DNA from: UBA6163 sp031411655
GTDB taxonomy: Bacteria > Planctomycetota > Planctomycetia > Pirellulales > Pirellulaceae
Length of the DNA: 64,000 bases
Direction: 5' to 3'
NCBI GenBank assembly: GCA_031411655.1
Contig: JANOBM010000157.1
Coordinates: forward strand, 10,643 to 74,642
The notes below the pieces were generated by a model. That model was not told the origin of the DNA, did no database searches, and worked only from the letters and a program-made list of their open reading frames with translations. A program made the translations under genes and the position numbers. Numbering within the stretch: position 1 is the stretch's first letter; each line of letters begins with the position of its first letter. This document shows, one piece after another, positions 16,551 to 26,277 of this stretch.

Positions 16551-18916
16551 TCTTGAGGCGATACACGGCTTATTTCTTTGCATTGGTTCTATGTCTTGGT
16601 CGTTTAGCAAGCGTCGACGCTCAGGATGTGGTACTGCGTGCGGGCACCTTTGATGTGGATGCGTCTCCGCGAATTGGCTCCATGCTTGCGTACGACATAG
16701 CAACCGAAATTCAGTCACCCTTGAGTTGCCGCGGTGTAGTGATAGTAACGGATCAGAAGCCGATCGTTTTATGCGCAGTCGACTGGATTGGGGTGAGCAA
16801 CGAAGGGATGCGTTTCTTTAGGAAACAACTGGCCACCGCAGCAGGAACGGACCCCGAACGTGTTGCGGTCCATGCGCTTCATCAGCATGACGCACCCGCT
16901 TGCGACTTCACTCTGGAAAAGATGCTTCGTGAAGTCGGAGCCCCCAATGTGCCCTTTGATTCAGAATCGTCGAAAGCCGTGATTTCAAATGCTGCGGTGG
17001 CAGTGCGCAATGCGATGGCGAATACGACACCAGTCACGCATGTCGGGACCTCGCAGGCAGAAGTCCATTTGGTAGCCTCGAACCGACGTGTGATGGGGCC
17101 TGATGGAAAGGTACTTCATGTCCGCTGGAGTGCCACCATGGACCCGAGCGTGCAAGCGTTTCCAGAGGGATTAATCGATCCGTTTTTAAAAATGGTTAGC
17201 TTTTGGAATGATGATAAGCCGGTTGCAGTTTTGACATATTACGCAACGCATCCGCAAAGCTACTATCGAACTGGCCTAGCGAATCCGGATTTCCCTGGCA
17301 TTGCTCGCAATCAAGCCCAAGAGATTTCGGGCATACCACACATTCATTTCAACGGTGCAGCCGGAAACATCACGGCAGGTAAATACAACGATGGGGCACC
17401 GGAAAAACGTCAAGTACTAGCTAATCGAATGCTCGGAGCTTTCAAGAGAGCTCTCAAATCGACGAAGAAACAGCCAATCAAAGCAGATCAAGTTGCTTGG
17501 CGAACTGAACCCGTGCTGCTGCCACCGGGTAGGGAATACATCGATGGCAAGCCCGATGCCAATGACCAAGAGGTAGAACAAGAATTGTTGAGACAGCTCG
17601 CTGATAGCCAATTGTCTACGCCACACCGATACATGATCGCCAACAAGCTGACCTTTTTACGACGTTTTCGGGAGAAGGAAACCATTGATATTGGCTGTCT
17701 AGAAATGGGCGAAACGCGAGTAATGTCGGTGCCGGGAGAGTTGTTTGTTGAGTACCAGTTGGCGGCTCAATCGATGTGTCCAGACCAATTTGTTTGTACT
17801 GCGGCGTACGGTGAGTATTCGCCATGGTACATCGGCACTACCGTATCTTATGGCCAAGGCGGTTATGAAACTGAATCCAGGGCGACGATGGTAGGGGGTG
17901 ATGCGGAGCCCATTTTAATGTCGGCGATTGCAAAGCTTTTGAACTGCAATCCAAATGCTATTCAACCACTAGGGATTGCAGCTGTGGAGGTACCTGCTAA
18001 GCCGATTCGAATTGGAATCATCGGGTGCGATACGTCTCACGTTCCCGCGTTCGCAGACGCGTTTGCTGATCCGAATGCTGCCGGGGACTTAGCTGGTTTT
18101 CAAGTCGTCGCCGCTTATCCCGGCGGCAGCCCAGATATCCCGTCGAGTATCGACAGGGTACCGATGTATACCGAGCACCTGAGAAAAATGGGTGTTGAGA
18201 TCGTAGACAGTGTCGAAAGCCTTTTACCTTTGGTGGATGTCGTGCTATTGGAAAGCCTCGTCGGTCGCAAGCATCTGGAGCAGGTTAGACCCGTACTCGA
18301 AGCGGGAAAGCGAGTTTTTGTGGACAAGCCGGTCGCCGGTTCGCTTGATGATGCGGTGGCGATATTTTCGCTGAGCGAGGACCTTGCAGTCCCCCTGTTC
18401 AGTTCGTCCAGCTTGCGGTTCAGCCCGGGCATCATCGGAATGAGGAATGATGTTCGTACAGGCAAAGTCATCGGATGTGATGCGTATGGCCCTTGCTCGC
18501 TCGAAGAGCATCACCCCGATTTGTTTTGGTACGGCGTCCACGGAATGGAGATTCTTTACACGATCATGGGACCTGGGTGTGAAAGCGTTTCTCGCGGCCA
18601 CAGGGATGGCACAGACTTTGTAATGGGCGTCTGGAAAGATGGTCGCATCGGAACTTTTCGAGGCATTCGTGCGGGGGCATCGGGTTACGGGGCAACCGTT
18701 TTTGGCGAAAAGGGAATTGCACCTGCCGGCGAATACAAAGGCTACGGGCCCTTGGTACTAGAGATCGCGAAGTTTTTCAAAACCGGAGTATCACCGATTC
18801 CGGCAGAAGAAACCCTTGAGATGTTTGCTTTCATGGAAGCGGCCGATGAAAGTAAGCGACAACAAGGTAAAAGTGTCTCGATTGACGAGACGTTGCACAA
18901 AACAAAGCAACCATAA
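16547..18916 (+). CDS. Fusion of ceramidase-like hydrolase and Gfo/Idh/MocA oxidoreductase
   Basis: A 789-residue exported protein with two parts. After a signal peptide (1-25, ending VDAQ), residues about 30-475 resemble the neutral/alkaline non-lysosomal ceramidase family as found in planctomycetes: AGTFDVDASP, VHALHQHDAP (usual THTHSG in relatives), LTYYATHPQSYYRTG, IHFNGAAGNIT. From about 484 a Gfo/Idh/MocA NAD(P)-dependent oxidoreductase begins (IRIGIIGCDTSH; then VFVDKPVAGS with the conserved EKP-like DKP). The frame is continuous across the join. The start overlaps the preceding cytochrome gene by 4 bp. Putting a normally NAD-dependent fold behind a signal peptide is odd, since cofactor is scarce outside the cytoplasm. 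The ceramidase label is structural similarity only; the true substrate is unknown. Confidence 0.8.
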   Translation: MILRRYTAYFFALVLCLGRLASVDAQDVVLRAGTFDVDASPRIGSMLAYDIATEIQSPLSCRGVVIVTDQKPIVLCAVDWIGVSNEGMRFFRKQLATAAGTDPERVAVHALHQHDAPACDFTLEKMLREVGAPNVPFDSESSKAVISNAAVAVRNAMANTTPVTHVGTSQAEVHLVASNRRVMGPDGKVLHVRWSATMDPSVQAFPEGLIDPFLKMVSFWNDDKPVAVLTYYATHPQSYYRTGLANPDFPGIARNQAQEISGIPHIHFNGAAGNITAGKYNDGAPEKRQVLANRMLGAFKRALKSTKKQPIKADQVAWRTEPVLLPPGREYIDGKPDANDQEVEQELLRQLADSQLSTPHRYMIANKLTFLRRFREKETIDIGCLEMGETRVMSVPGELFVEYQLAAQSMCPDQFVCTAAYGEYSPWYIGTTVSYGQGGYETESRATMVGGDAEPILMSAIAKLLNCNPNAIQPLGIAAVEVPAKPIRIGIIGCDTSHVPAFADAFADPNAAGDLAGFQVVAAYPGGSPDIPSSIDRVPMYTEHLRKMGVEIVDSVESLLPLVDVVLLESLVGRKHLEQVRPVLEAGKRVFVDKPVAGSLDDAVAIFSLSEDLAVPLFSSSSLRFSPGIIGMRNDVRTGKVIGCDAYGPCSLEEHHPDLFWYGVHGMEILYTIMGPGCESVSRGHRDGTDFVMGVWKDGRIGTFRGIRAGASGYGATVFGEKGIAPAGEYKGYGPLVLEIAKFFKTGVSPIPAEETLEMFAFMEAADESKRQQGKSVSIDETLHKTKQP

Positions 18917-19258
18917 CTACCTGGACAGCGGCAGCTAGTTGCCGATACCAGCGCAAAGCGAAAGCGAGTGAATCATTTATGTCAAAATCACTCACCTGCG
19001 CGTCGGGCGAGTATAAAACAACAACAGACTCACTAGTTGGCACTGTTCAGATAGTCCAATCCGTCATTGGGTTGGTCACGCCGCATTGCGGCCATGTCGA
19101 CAGTAAATTAGTCAATAGACCTCTGGTAAACATTCGAAGTTCGTACGGTATCGCAACCATTGTTTTGCCGTTAGCGCAGACAGAATGCGTTTGCTGCGCT
19201 GGCAAATGCCTCGTGAAACGATGATCTAGTTTTTTAAGAACGTAAACAGGTTGAATGA
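18917..19258 (+). other. 342-bp intergenic region, no convincing gene
   Basis: An 81-codon frame (18979-19224) has no recognisable features and is probably not a gene. The region holds copy 2 of the CCGTTAGCG motif (19168) and a 23-nt hairpin (19187-19209, 8-bp stem GCGTTTGC/GCAAATGC with one wobble pair) about 50 bp before the next start. It could contain the promoter or leader of the 1921-residue gene. Confidence 0.6.
19168..19176 (+). promoter_or_regulatory. CCGTTAGCG intergenic motif, copy 2
   Basis: An exact copy of the 9-mer, 91 bp upstream of the 1921-residue cytochrome gene and just before a hairpin. It has the same orientation relative to the downstream gene as copies 1 and 3. Confidence 0.4.
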
Positions 19259-22200
19259 ATGGTCACTCATAGTCACTCGCTTTCTACCATCAGTTTTTTT
19301 GTGCTGCTTGTTCTCAAACTTGTTGTCGCGACGGGACAAGACATGGAATTGCACACGTTCGAACGAACACAGTTGACGGACGTGTATTTCTCGGAAGGGG
19401 CAAGTGCGGGAGACATCAACAACGACGGGCAGATCGATATTGTTTATGGTCCCTATTGGTTTGCTGGGCCAACTTACGAAGAACGGCACGAGATTTACAC
19501 GGCGGTACCACAGCCTGTAGACGGCTATGCAGATAACTTTTTTTGTTGGATTCAAGACTTTACCGGCGACGGACTCAACGATGTCTTTGTCGTGGGATTT
19601 CCTGGGACACCTGCCTTTGTGTATGTGAACCCGGGGCCTGAGGTAAATGCGACTCTTTGGACGAAGCATCAAGTCTTTGACTGGGTGTCCAATGAATCGC
19701 CGCAACTCGTAAATTTGGTTGGCGACGCGCGCCCCGAGTTGGTATGCACGAGGGACGGATTCTTCGGCTTTGTGACTATTGATTGGACCCATCCGCTGCA
19801 ACCTTGGACGTTTCATCCGATCAGCGAGAAAGTGACTGATGGAAGGTTCGGGCACGGACTAGGTGTAGGTGATGTGAACAATGATGGGAAATTGGATCTT
19901 CTGCACTCGGCAGGTTGGTATGAGCAACCTGCCTCGAGTGAATTGGACGGCAGGTGGATGTCCCATGCTGTCCCATTCACCGATTCCTACGGTGGAGCAG
20001 AAATGCATGCCTATGACGTAGACGGAGATGGTGATAATGATGTGATCACTAGCCTCGCGGCGCATGACTTTGGGCTGGCATGGTTCGAAAATGTTGCCGA
20101 AGGGGGAGAGCCACAATTCAAGCAACATCTCATCATGGGCTCACATCCGTCGCAGAACCGATACGGCGTTGTTTTTAGTGAACTGCATTCGGTGGCGATG
20201 GCAGATATGGATGGCGACGGTCTGAAAGACATCGTGACCGGAAAAACCTATTGGTCACACCATCGGCAGAGCCCGATGTGGGACGCAGGTGCCGTGGTCT
20301 ATTGGTTCAAGCTTGTTCGCAATGCTGGCGGAGTCGATTTCATCCCTTACTTGATTGATACTGATTCAGGCATCGGAAGGCAGGTAACGATTGCAGATGT
20401 AGACCAAGATCAATTGCCAGACGTCATTGTTGGGGGAATGAAGGGGGCACATTTACTACGGCATAAGAAAACGATTGTTGACAAAGCCACCTTTAATGCT
20501 GCGCAACCAAAACTCTACGAGGGTCCGCCACCGGCCAAGACGATTGAAGGGTCCAATAAGCGGGGACGACGCGCACCGATTGATTTGGCTACCGGGCGCG
20601 TCGCGGGTGCGTTAGAAGCCGAATCGATTGCATTCGAAGTGACCGGTGGTGTTGCATCGCCGCAGAATATGTTGGGCTTCCCAATGGACAAGTGGAGCAA
20701 TGCTTCACAGGTTTGGTGGAGCGGCGGTAAGCCGGGCGATCGCATGAGCCTGACGCTTCCCGAAAAGAGCGATTGCGAACGAATGGAGATCGTATTCACC
20801 AGAGCGCCCGATTACGGGATCATTCAAGTGTGGATGGATGACAAACCTCTTGGCAACCCGATCGATTTGTATGCGGATCAAGTCATTACTTCGGGGCAAT
20901 TTTCGTTCCCGATATCGGGCTGGACGCCAGGAGTCCACAAGTTGACGATGGAGTTGCTAGGAGCAAATCCGAAAGCGGTGAATTCCTTCATGGTCGGGCT
21001 GGATTACATCAGGCTCGTCGGTAAAGGTGAGAAGTTCGCAGCTCCGGAAAATGGGATCAAACCGATCGATGCAGGCGGTCGAGTACTGAATCTCGATTTT
21101 GAAGAGGGTAGTCTCGCGGATTGGGCGGTCGATGGAGATGCGTTTCAAAATCAACCGATCGCTGGCGACACCGTCGCGGCCCGACGCGACGACATGGCTA
21201 GTGATCACGAAGGCGAATACTGGATTGGAGGTTTTGAAAAGTCTGGCGATACCACGACTGGAACTCTTACTTCCTCTCCGTTCTTGGTCAAGCACCGTTT
21301 TGCGTCGTTTCTAATTGGGGGTGGCTCCAGCAATGGAACGCGTGTCGAGATCGTTCAGCAGGGTAAAGAAAAACCGTTCTTTCAAGCGAGTGGTCGAGAT
21401 CGCGAAAACCTCCACCAAGTCGTTGTTGACTTGCAAGGCGTGATGGGGCAAAAGATCCAGGTTCGATTGGTGGATGAAGTCAGCACCGGTTGGGGCCACT
21501 TAAATTTTGATCACTTCCGGTTCCACGATAAAAAACCTGCTGAGTTAACGCCGTCGGCGATTGCGCTGGTAGCCGACGACTATCCGCACCAAGGACTCTC
21601 TGCGGATGCCGCTGCAGCAGCGATGAAAGTTCCCGACGGATTCACGGTCACGGTGAGTGCGTCGGAGCCTGACGTTAAACAACCGATCGCAATGTGTTTG
21701 GATGATCGAGGCCGCGTGTGGATTGCGGAGGCATATGAGTACCCGATTCGCGCACCGGAGGGGAAAGGGCGGGATCGAATTCTGATTTTCGAGGATACCG
21801 ATGGTGACGGTAAGTTTGATAATCGCAAGGTTTTCGCGGAGAGTTTGAATTTAGTGAGCGGACTAGAAGTCGGACACGGTGGCGTATGGGTAGGCGCGGC
21901 CCCCTATCTGATGTTCATTGCCGATCGTAATTTTGACGACGTACCCGACGCGGCCCCGGAAATTCTTTTGGATGGATGGGGTTTGCAAGACACACATGAA
22001 ACGTTGAACGCGTTCAATTGGGGGCCAGACGGCTGGCTCTATGGATGCCATGGGGTGTTTACGCACTCGCTTGTGGGCAAGCCAGGGACGAAGGATGCCG
22101 ATCGCGTTCCGATCAATGCTGGCGTGTGGCGATATCACCCAGTGCGTCATGAATTTCAAGTATTTGCCCATGGCACCAGTAATCCTTGGGGCGTCGATTT

Positions 22201-25024
22201 CAATGATCATGGACAAGCCTTTATCACGGCATGCGTGATTCCTCACCTGTTTCACATGATTCAGCATGGCCGATATGAACGTCAGGGTGGCCAGCATTTT
22301 AATCCTTATACTTATCAAGACATTGTCACCATCGCGGATCATTTGCATTACCTCGGTGCCAATCCGCATGGAGGCAACGGTAAATCAGACGAAGCCGGAG
22401 GTGGGCATGCTCACTCCGGAGCCATGATCTATCTTGCCGATCGTTGGCCAGCTAACTATCGCAACGCCATTTTCATGAACAACATTCATGGGCAAAGGCT
22501 CAATGTCGATTTACTGAACGCTAAAGGATCGGGATACGTAGGTTCGCACGCACCTGACTTTTTATTAACCGGCGATCAAGCATCTCAGATACTCAATCTC
22601 AGGACAGGGCCAGATGGCCAAGCATACATGATCGATTGGTACGACATGCAGGCTTGTCACTTAACCGACGTTGGGAAGCATGATCGTCGTAATGGTCGAA
22701 TCTATAAGATCCAGTATGGAGACACAAAGTATGAACCGACTGACTTGCGATCGCTTACGGATCTCCAGTTAGCCGAGCATTCATTAAACCGCAATGATTT
22801 TTTCGTGCGCCGTGCAAGGTTGATTTTGGCCGAGCGTGCGACAACGCGTCCATTGGACCTGGTCGCCACCAAACGACTTACCGAGATTGCAACCAGCCAT
22901 GAGGACGACACTCGCCGATTGCGCGGCCTCTGGGCGCTACATGCAGCAGGCGGAGTAGATCAGGCAATTTTATTGCAGGCGATGGTGAATGACCCTAGTC
23001 CTTACGTGCGAGGATGGGGCGTTCAATTGGCTCTGGATTCCCAGCATCCCGATGCCACGACAACGAGCTACGTCACGCAGTTTGTGTCCATGGCGAAACA
23101 AGACGCATCTCCCGTGGTCAGGCTCTACCTTGCGTCTGCAGCCCAGCAACTCAGTCTGGAAAATCGATGGATGTTGGTGGAAGCTTTGGCAAGTCACGCG
23201 GAAGACGCGAGCGACCATAACTTGCCTTTGATGATCTGGTATGCGTCCGAGCCGCTTGCGGATGAAGATCCGCGGCGCGCCCTAGCGTTTGCTCTCACTG
23301 CAGGAGAAAAAATTCCGCTGATTCGTGAACTGATGCTACGCCGAATCGGAAGCGGTGATCTAAAATCGTCGCTCGATCTGCTGGTCGATGGGTTGGCAAA
23401 GGCTGAAGGAGAGTCGCTAGAGCTTGTATATCTTAAGGCCATCAAGGCTGCCGTTGGTGGTCAGCGTCGAGTCGAAGCGCCTTTAGATTGGCAGGCAACC
23501 TATCAAGCACTTGCTGCAGATGGTTCGGAGGCCGTGAAACTTGTCGCCATTTCACTTGGAGTAACATTCGGTGACGCAAACGCCTTGGCCGAGGTGCGAA
23601 AGCTTATTTCATCGGCTAGCACGCCAGTGGCGACCAGGAAGGACGCTGTTGCAACCTTGTTGCAGGCGAACGACCCGATGCTTCCGCCTGTCCTGCAGAC
23701 GCTTCTGGCGAGTGATGAAATGCGTTTGGATGCAATTCGCGGACTCGCTCAGTTTGAAGATTCAAAAACCGCGCCAGCAATCCTGGCTGTCTTCAAATCA
23801 TTAAATGCGGAGGAGAAGGCGTCGGCGATGGCAACGCTTTGCGCTCGCGCCACCTACGCTCAACAAATGTTACAGGCACTCGGTGATGGAAAGCTTGCCA
23901 GCACGGATCTAACAGCAGACCTCGTGAGGCAATTGACTTATTTAGAAAACCCGGAGATCGATCGTTTAATCGGGGCTGTGTGGGGGCAGGTCCGTCAATC
24001 CGCTGCCGACAAGGCAGCATTGATTGCGTCTTACACCAAATTGATACAGAGCGAAACAAGCGTTCTGCCGGATACATCGCTCGGACGATCGGTGTTTGCG
24101 AAAACGTGCCAGCGCTGCCATGTGCTTTACGGAGTTGGACAGAAATTGGGACCCGATTTGACTGGATCCAATCGCAGCAATCTTGAATACCTGCTCAGTA
24201 ACATCGTTGATCCGAGCGCCGTGATGGCAAGCGAATATCAGCAGAGCATTGTCCTTACCGATAATGGGCAGGTGATTACAGGGATTGTCCGCGGTGAAGA
24301 TAGTAAGACTCTTACAGTCCAGTCCGCCGATGCGATCGTGATCGTTCCAAAAGATGAAATCGAGAATCGCAAAGCGAGCGATAAATCGATGATGCCCGAC
24401 GACCAACTCAAGCAATTTACTGAACATGAGGTTCGCTCGTTGATTGCTTACTTGAGTGCGAAAGAGCAGGTGCCACTTTTAGCGACTCCGGAAAATACGA
24501 GTCAATTATTTAATGCAAAGGACCTTGAAGGTTGGTCAGGTTCTGATGAGATTTGGTACGTTGAAAACGGCGAGATTGTTGGAAAAACCAATGGGCTGGC
24601 GCGAAACGAGTGGCTGGTAAGCGACATGTTGGTAGATAACTTCCGTTTCAGCGTCGACATCAAGTTGATTGACAATATAGGCAATAGCGGCATTCAGTTT
24701 CGCAGCACCGCGGAGGCTAATGGTGAAGTATCCGGTTATCAAGCCGATGCCGGGCCTGGTTGGTGGGGCAAGCTTTATGAAGAACACGGGCGCGCCCTGC
24801 TGTGGGACAAATCCGGCGAAGACGCGGTTCGTCCTGGGCAATGGAATCGTTATGAAATCGAAGCGATTGGAAGTAAGATTCGGACCCGGATTAACGGAGT
24901 TGCCTGTGTCGAACTCGATGATCCGGAGGGGGAGAAACGCGGAATCATCGCCCTTCAACTGCATTCAGGAGGACCCACGGAGGTCAGGTTTAAGGATTTT
25001 AAACTTGATGTAATCGAGAAATGA
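19259..25024 (+). CDS. Giant secreted FG-GAP / carbohydrate-binding / PVC dehydrogenase / cytochrome c / DUF1080 protein
   Basis: A 1921-residue exported protein. After a signal peptide (about 1-27), residues 50-400 carry FG-GAP/VCBS calcium-type repeats (GDINNDGQIDIVYG, GDVNNDGKLDLL, YDVDGDGDNDVI, ADMDGDGLKDIV). About 495-585 is a beta-sandwich of galactose-binding type. About 610-760 is the levanase-associated domain (LDFEEGSLADWAVDGDAF, SFLIGGGSSNGTRVEIV, GWGHLNFDHFRF). About 780-1135 is the PVC-type dehydrogenase propeller, then HEAT repeats to about 1600. A cytochrome c domain has its haem site CQRCH at 1617-1621. The C-terminal 180 residues are DUF1080 (LFNAKDLEGWSG, NSGIQFRS), a laminarinase-like sugar-binding or hydrolase fold. 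The stop overlaps the next start (ATGA). It looks like a surface machine that binds and oxidises a glycan, but the substrate is unknown. Confidence 0.9.
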   Translation: MVTHSHSLSTISFFVLLVLKLVVATGQDMELHTFERTQLTDVYFSEGASAGDINNDGQIDIVYGPYWFAGPTYEERHEIYTAVPQPVDGYADNFFCWIQDFTGDGLNDVFVVGFPGTPAFVYVNPGPEVNATLWTKHQVFDWVSNESPQLVNLVGDARPELVCTRDGFFGFVTIDWTHPLQPWTFHPISEKVTDGRFGHGLGVGDVNNDGKLDLLHSAGWYEQPASSELDGRWMSHAVPFTDSYGGAEMHAYDVDGDGDNDVITSLAAHDFGLAWFENVAEGGEPQFKQHLIMGSHPSQNRYGVVFSELHSVAMADMDGDGLKDIVTGKTYWSHHRQSPMWDAGAVVYWFKLVRNAGGVDFIPYLIDTDSGIGRQVTIADVDQDQLPDVIVGGMKGAHLLRHKKTIVDKATFNAAQPKLYEGPPPAKTIEGSNKRGRRAPIDLATGRVAGALEAESIAFEVTGGVASPQNMLGFPMDKWSNASQVWWSGGKPGDRMSLTLPEKSDCERMEIVFTRAPDYGIIQVWMDDKPLGNPIDLYADQVITSGQFSFPISGWTPGVHKLTMELLGANPKAVNSFMVGLDYIRLVGKGEKFAAPENGIKPIDAGGRVLNLDFEEGSLADWAVDGDAFQNQPIAGDTVAARRDDMASDHEGEYWIGGFEKSGDTTTGTLTSSPFLVKHRFASFLIGGGSSNGTRVEIVQQGKEKPFFQASGRDRENLHQVVVDLQGVMGQKIQVRLVDEVSTGWGHLNFDHFRFHDKKPAELTPSAIALVADDYPHQGLSADAAAAAMKVPDGFTVTVSASEPDVKQPIAMCLDDRGRVWIAEAYEYPIRAPEGKGRDRILIFEDTDGDGKFDNRKVFAESLNLVSGLEVGHGGVWVGAAPYLMFIADRNFDDVPDAAPEILLDGWGLQDTHETLNAFNWGPDGWLYGCHGVFTHSLVGKPGTKDADRVPINAGVWRYHPVRHEFQVFAHGTSNPWGVDFNDHGQAFITACVIPHLFHMIQHGRYERQGGQHFNPYTYQDIVTIADHLHYLGANPHGGNGKSDEAGGGHAHSGAMIYLADRWPANYRNAIFMNNIHGQRLNVDLLNAKGSGYVGSHAPDFLLTGDQASQILNLRTGPDGQAYMIDWYDMQACHLTDVGKHDRRNGRIYKIQYGDTKYEPTDLRSLTDLQLAEHSLNRNDFFVRRARLILAERATTRPLDLVATKRLTEIATSHEDDTRRLRGLWALHAAGGVDQAILLQAMVNDPSPYVRGWGVQLALDSQHPDATTTSYVTQFVSMAKQDASPVVRLYLASAAQQLSLENRWMLVEALASHAEDASDHNLPLMIWYASEPLADEDPRRALAFALTAGEKIPLIRELMLRRIGSGDLKSSLDLLVDGLAKAEGESLELVYLKAIKAAVGGQRRVEAPLDWQATYQALAADGSEAVKLVAISLGVTFGDANALAEVRKLISSASTPVATRKDAVATLLQANDPMLPPVLQTLLASDEMRLDAIRGLAQFEDSKTAPAILAVFKSLNAEEKASAMATLCARATYAQQMLQALGDGKLASTDLTADLVRQLTYLENPEIDRLIGAVWGQVRQSAADKAALIASYTKLIQSETSVLPDTSLGRSVFAKTCQRCHVLYGVGQKLGPDLTGSNRSNLEYLLSNIVDPSAVMASEYQQSIVLTDNGQVITGIVRGEDSKTLTVQSADAIVIVPKDEIENRKASDKSMMPDDQLKQFTEHEVRSLIAYLSAKEQVPLLATPENTSQLFNAKDLEGWSGSDEIWYVENGEIVGKTNGLARNEWLVSDMLVDNFRFSVDIKLIDNIGNSGIQFRSTAEANGEVSGYQADAGPGWWGKLYEEHGRALLWDKSGEDAVRPGQWNRYEIEAIGSKIRTRINGVACVELDDPEGEKRGIIALQLHSGGPTEVRFKDFKLDVIEK

Positions 25025-26277
25025 TACAGACCTCAATCCTTTCTATTCGATGGCTGGTGCTTGTCTTCGCGAGCCTAACGTTGATTGGGCATAAGCTCCG
25101 GGCAGAGGACCTATTTTTCATCGATACAAGTTTTGAAAATGCATCTCAGCTTTATTGGGATCCAGTAAGCGGAGGCAAGACGCAAGTCTATCTGCTCTAC
25201 GACCATGAACGAGAATCTCCGAATCGTGCGGCAGGCCACTGGCATTTTCGTGTTGAGGCAAAGCCAAATTCGAAGGTCACGCTTGTCCTCAATCACTTTC
25301 AAAATGTGTGGAATGGAAAAGTTGGCATTCCTGTATCGGATCGAACCATTTGTTTTGTTTCCGAGGACGCTACCGATTGGGAGTCGATCGAAACCGATCT
25401 TCTGCCGGATAAAGATTGTATTGAGCTCACCCTTGAAATTCCAAAGTCTGGCTCACTATATGTGGCACGATTACCACCTTATCGCTTGTCTGATCTCGAC
25501 CAGTTGATCGCGGAGATTGTTTCCCATCCGATGGTTCAGGTGACCGAACTGGGGCGAACGGTGCAAGACCGTCGCTTAGAACTCATCCGCATTGGCAAGC
25601 TAGACGCGCCATTTCGTATTTTCCTTCGTGCTCGTGCGCATCCTTGGGAATCCGGTGGCAATTGGGTTTTGGAAGGAATGATTCGTCAACTGCTGGCTGA
25701 TGATGCGCAGAGCCGGAAGTATCTCGATAAGTTTTGTGTGTATGTCCTTCCGATCGCCAACAAGGATGGAGTAGCGGCGGGTAAAACGAGGTTTAATCTG
25801 CGAGGCAAAGACCTCAATCGAAATTGGGACCAACCTGCCGACCCTGAACTTTGTCCGGAGAACTACGCCCTTGAAAATTGGGTTCAGCGAATGATTGCTA
25901 ATGGACTTAAGCCACACTTGGCGATCGAGTTGCATAATGATGAAAATGGGCAACTCCATGTGAGCCGGCCTCATGGTGTGGACACGACAGGTTATTTAGA
26001 ACGCATGGGCCGACTAGAAATTTTGCTTCGCGAAAAAACATGGTTCCGTGAAGGCTCAACCGGGTCCACCTTCACCAATGCTGGCACTCTTGGCGAGGGT
26101 TGGTTGGTCAGGTATCAAATTGATTCGGTTGTGCACGAATTGAATGCGAATTGGGTGGAGGGGCTTCAGTCGCATGCTTCATCTGCGCATTGGCAGCTCT
26201 ATGGACGCCAGCTATGTGACGTTTTCTTCGATTTCTTCCCCAATGCTGACCGATTAAACGTGTCCGATAACAAGTGA
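25021..26277 (+). CDS. Secreted M14-family zinc carboxypeptidase
   Basis: A 418-residue protein with a signal peptide (about 1-28), an N-terminal beta-sandwich (about 30-155) and an M14 peptidase domain. Zinc ligands are visible as H-x-x-E in ARAHPWESGGNW and the His of AIELHND. FNLRGKDLNRNWD gives the substrate-carboxylate-binding NR pair, and DSVVHELNAN the catalytic Glu. It is coupled by 4-bp overlaps to the giant cytochrome gene upstream and the SDR gene downstream. In this context it may trim peptides or a glycoprotein in the periplasm; the specificity is not predictable. Confidence 0.88.
   Translation: MIQTSILSIRWLVLVFASLTLIGHKLRAEDLFFIDTSFENASQLYWDPVSGGKTQVYLLYDHERESPNRAAGHWHFRVEAKPNSKVTLVLNHFQNVWNGKVGIPVSDRTICFVSEDATDWESIETDLLPDKDCIELTLEIPKSGSLYVARLPPYRLSDLDQLIAEIVSHPMVQVTELGRTVQDRRLELIRIGKLDAPFRIFLRARAHPWESGGNWVLEGMIRQLLADDAQSRKYLDKFCVYVLPIANKDGVAAGKTRFNLRGKDLNRNWDQPADPELCPENYALENWVQRMIANGLKPHLAIELHNDENGQLHVSRPHGVDTTGYLERMGRLEILLREKTWFREGSTGSTFTNAGTLGEGWLVRYQIDSVVHELNANWVEGLQSHASSAHWQLYGRQLCDVFFDFFPNADRLNVSDNK

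Noticed and set aside
18979..19224. 81-codon frame in the intergenic gap
   Set aside because: It has no ribosome-binding site, family feature or signal, and overlaps the recurrent motif and hairpin.
19226..19855. 209-codon minus-strand frame
   Set aside because: It is opposite the start of the 1921-residue gene and rich in basic residues typical of antisense frames.
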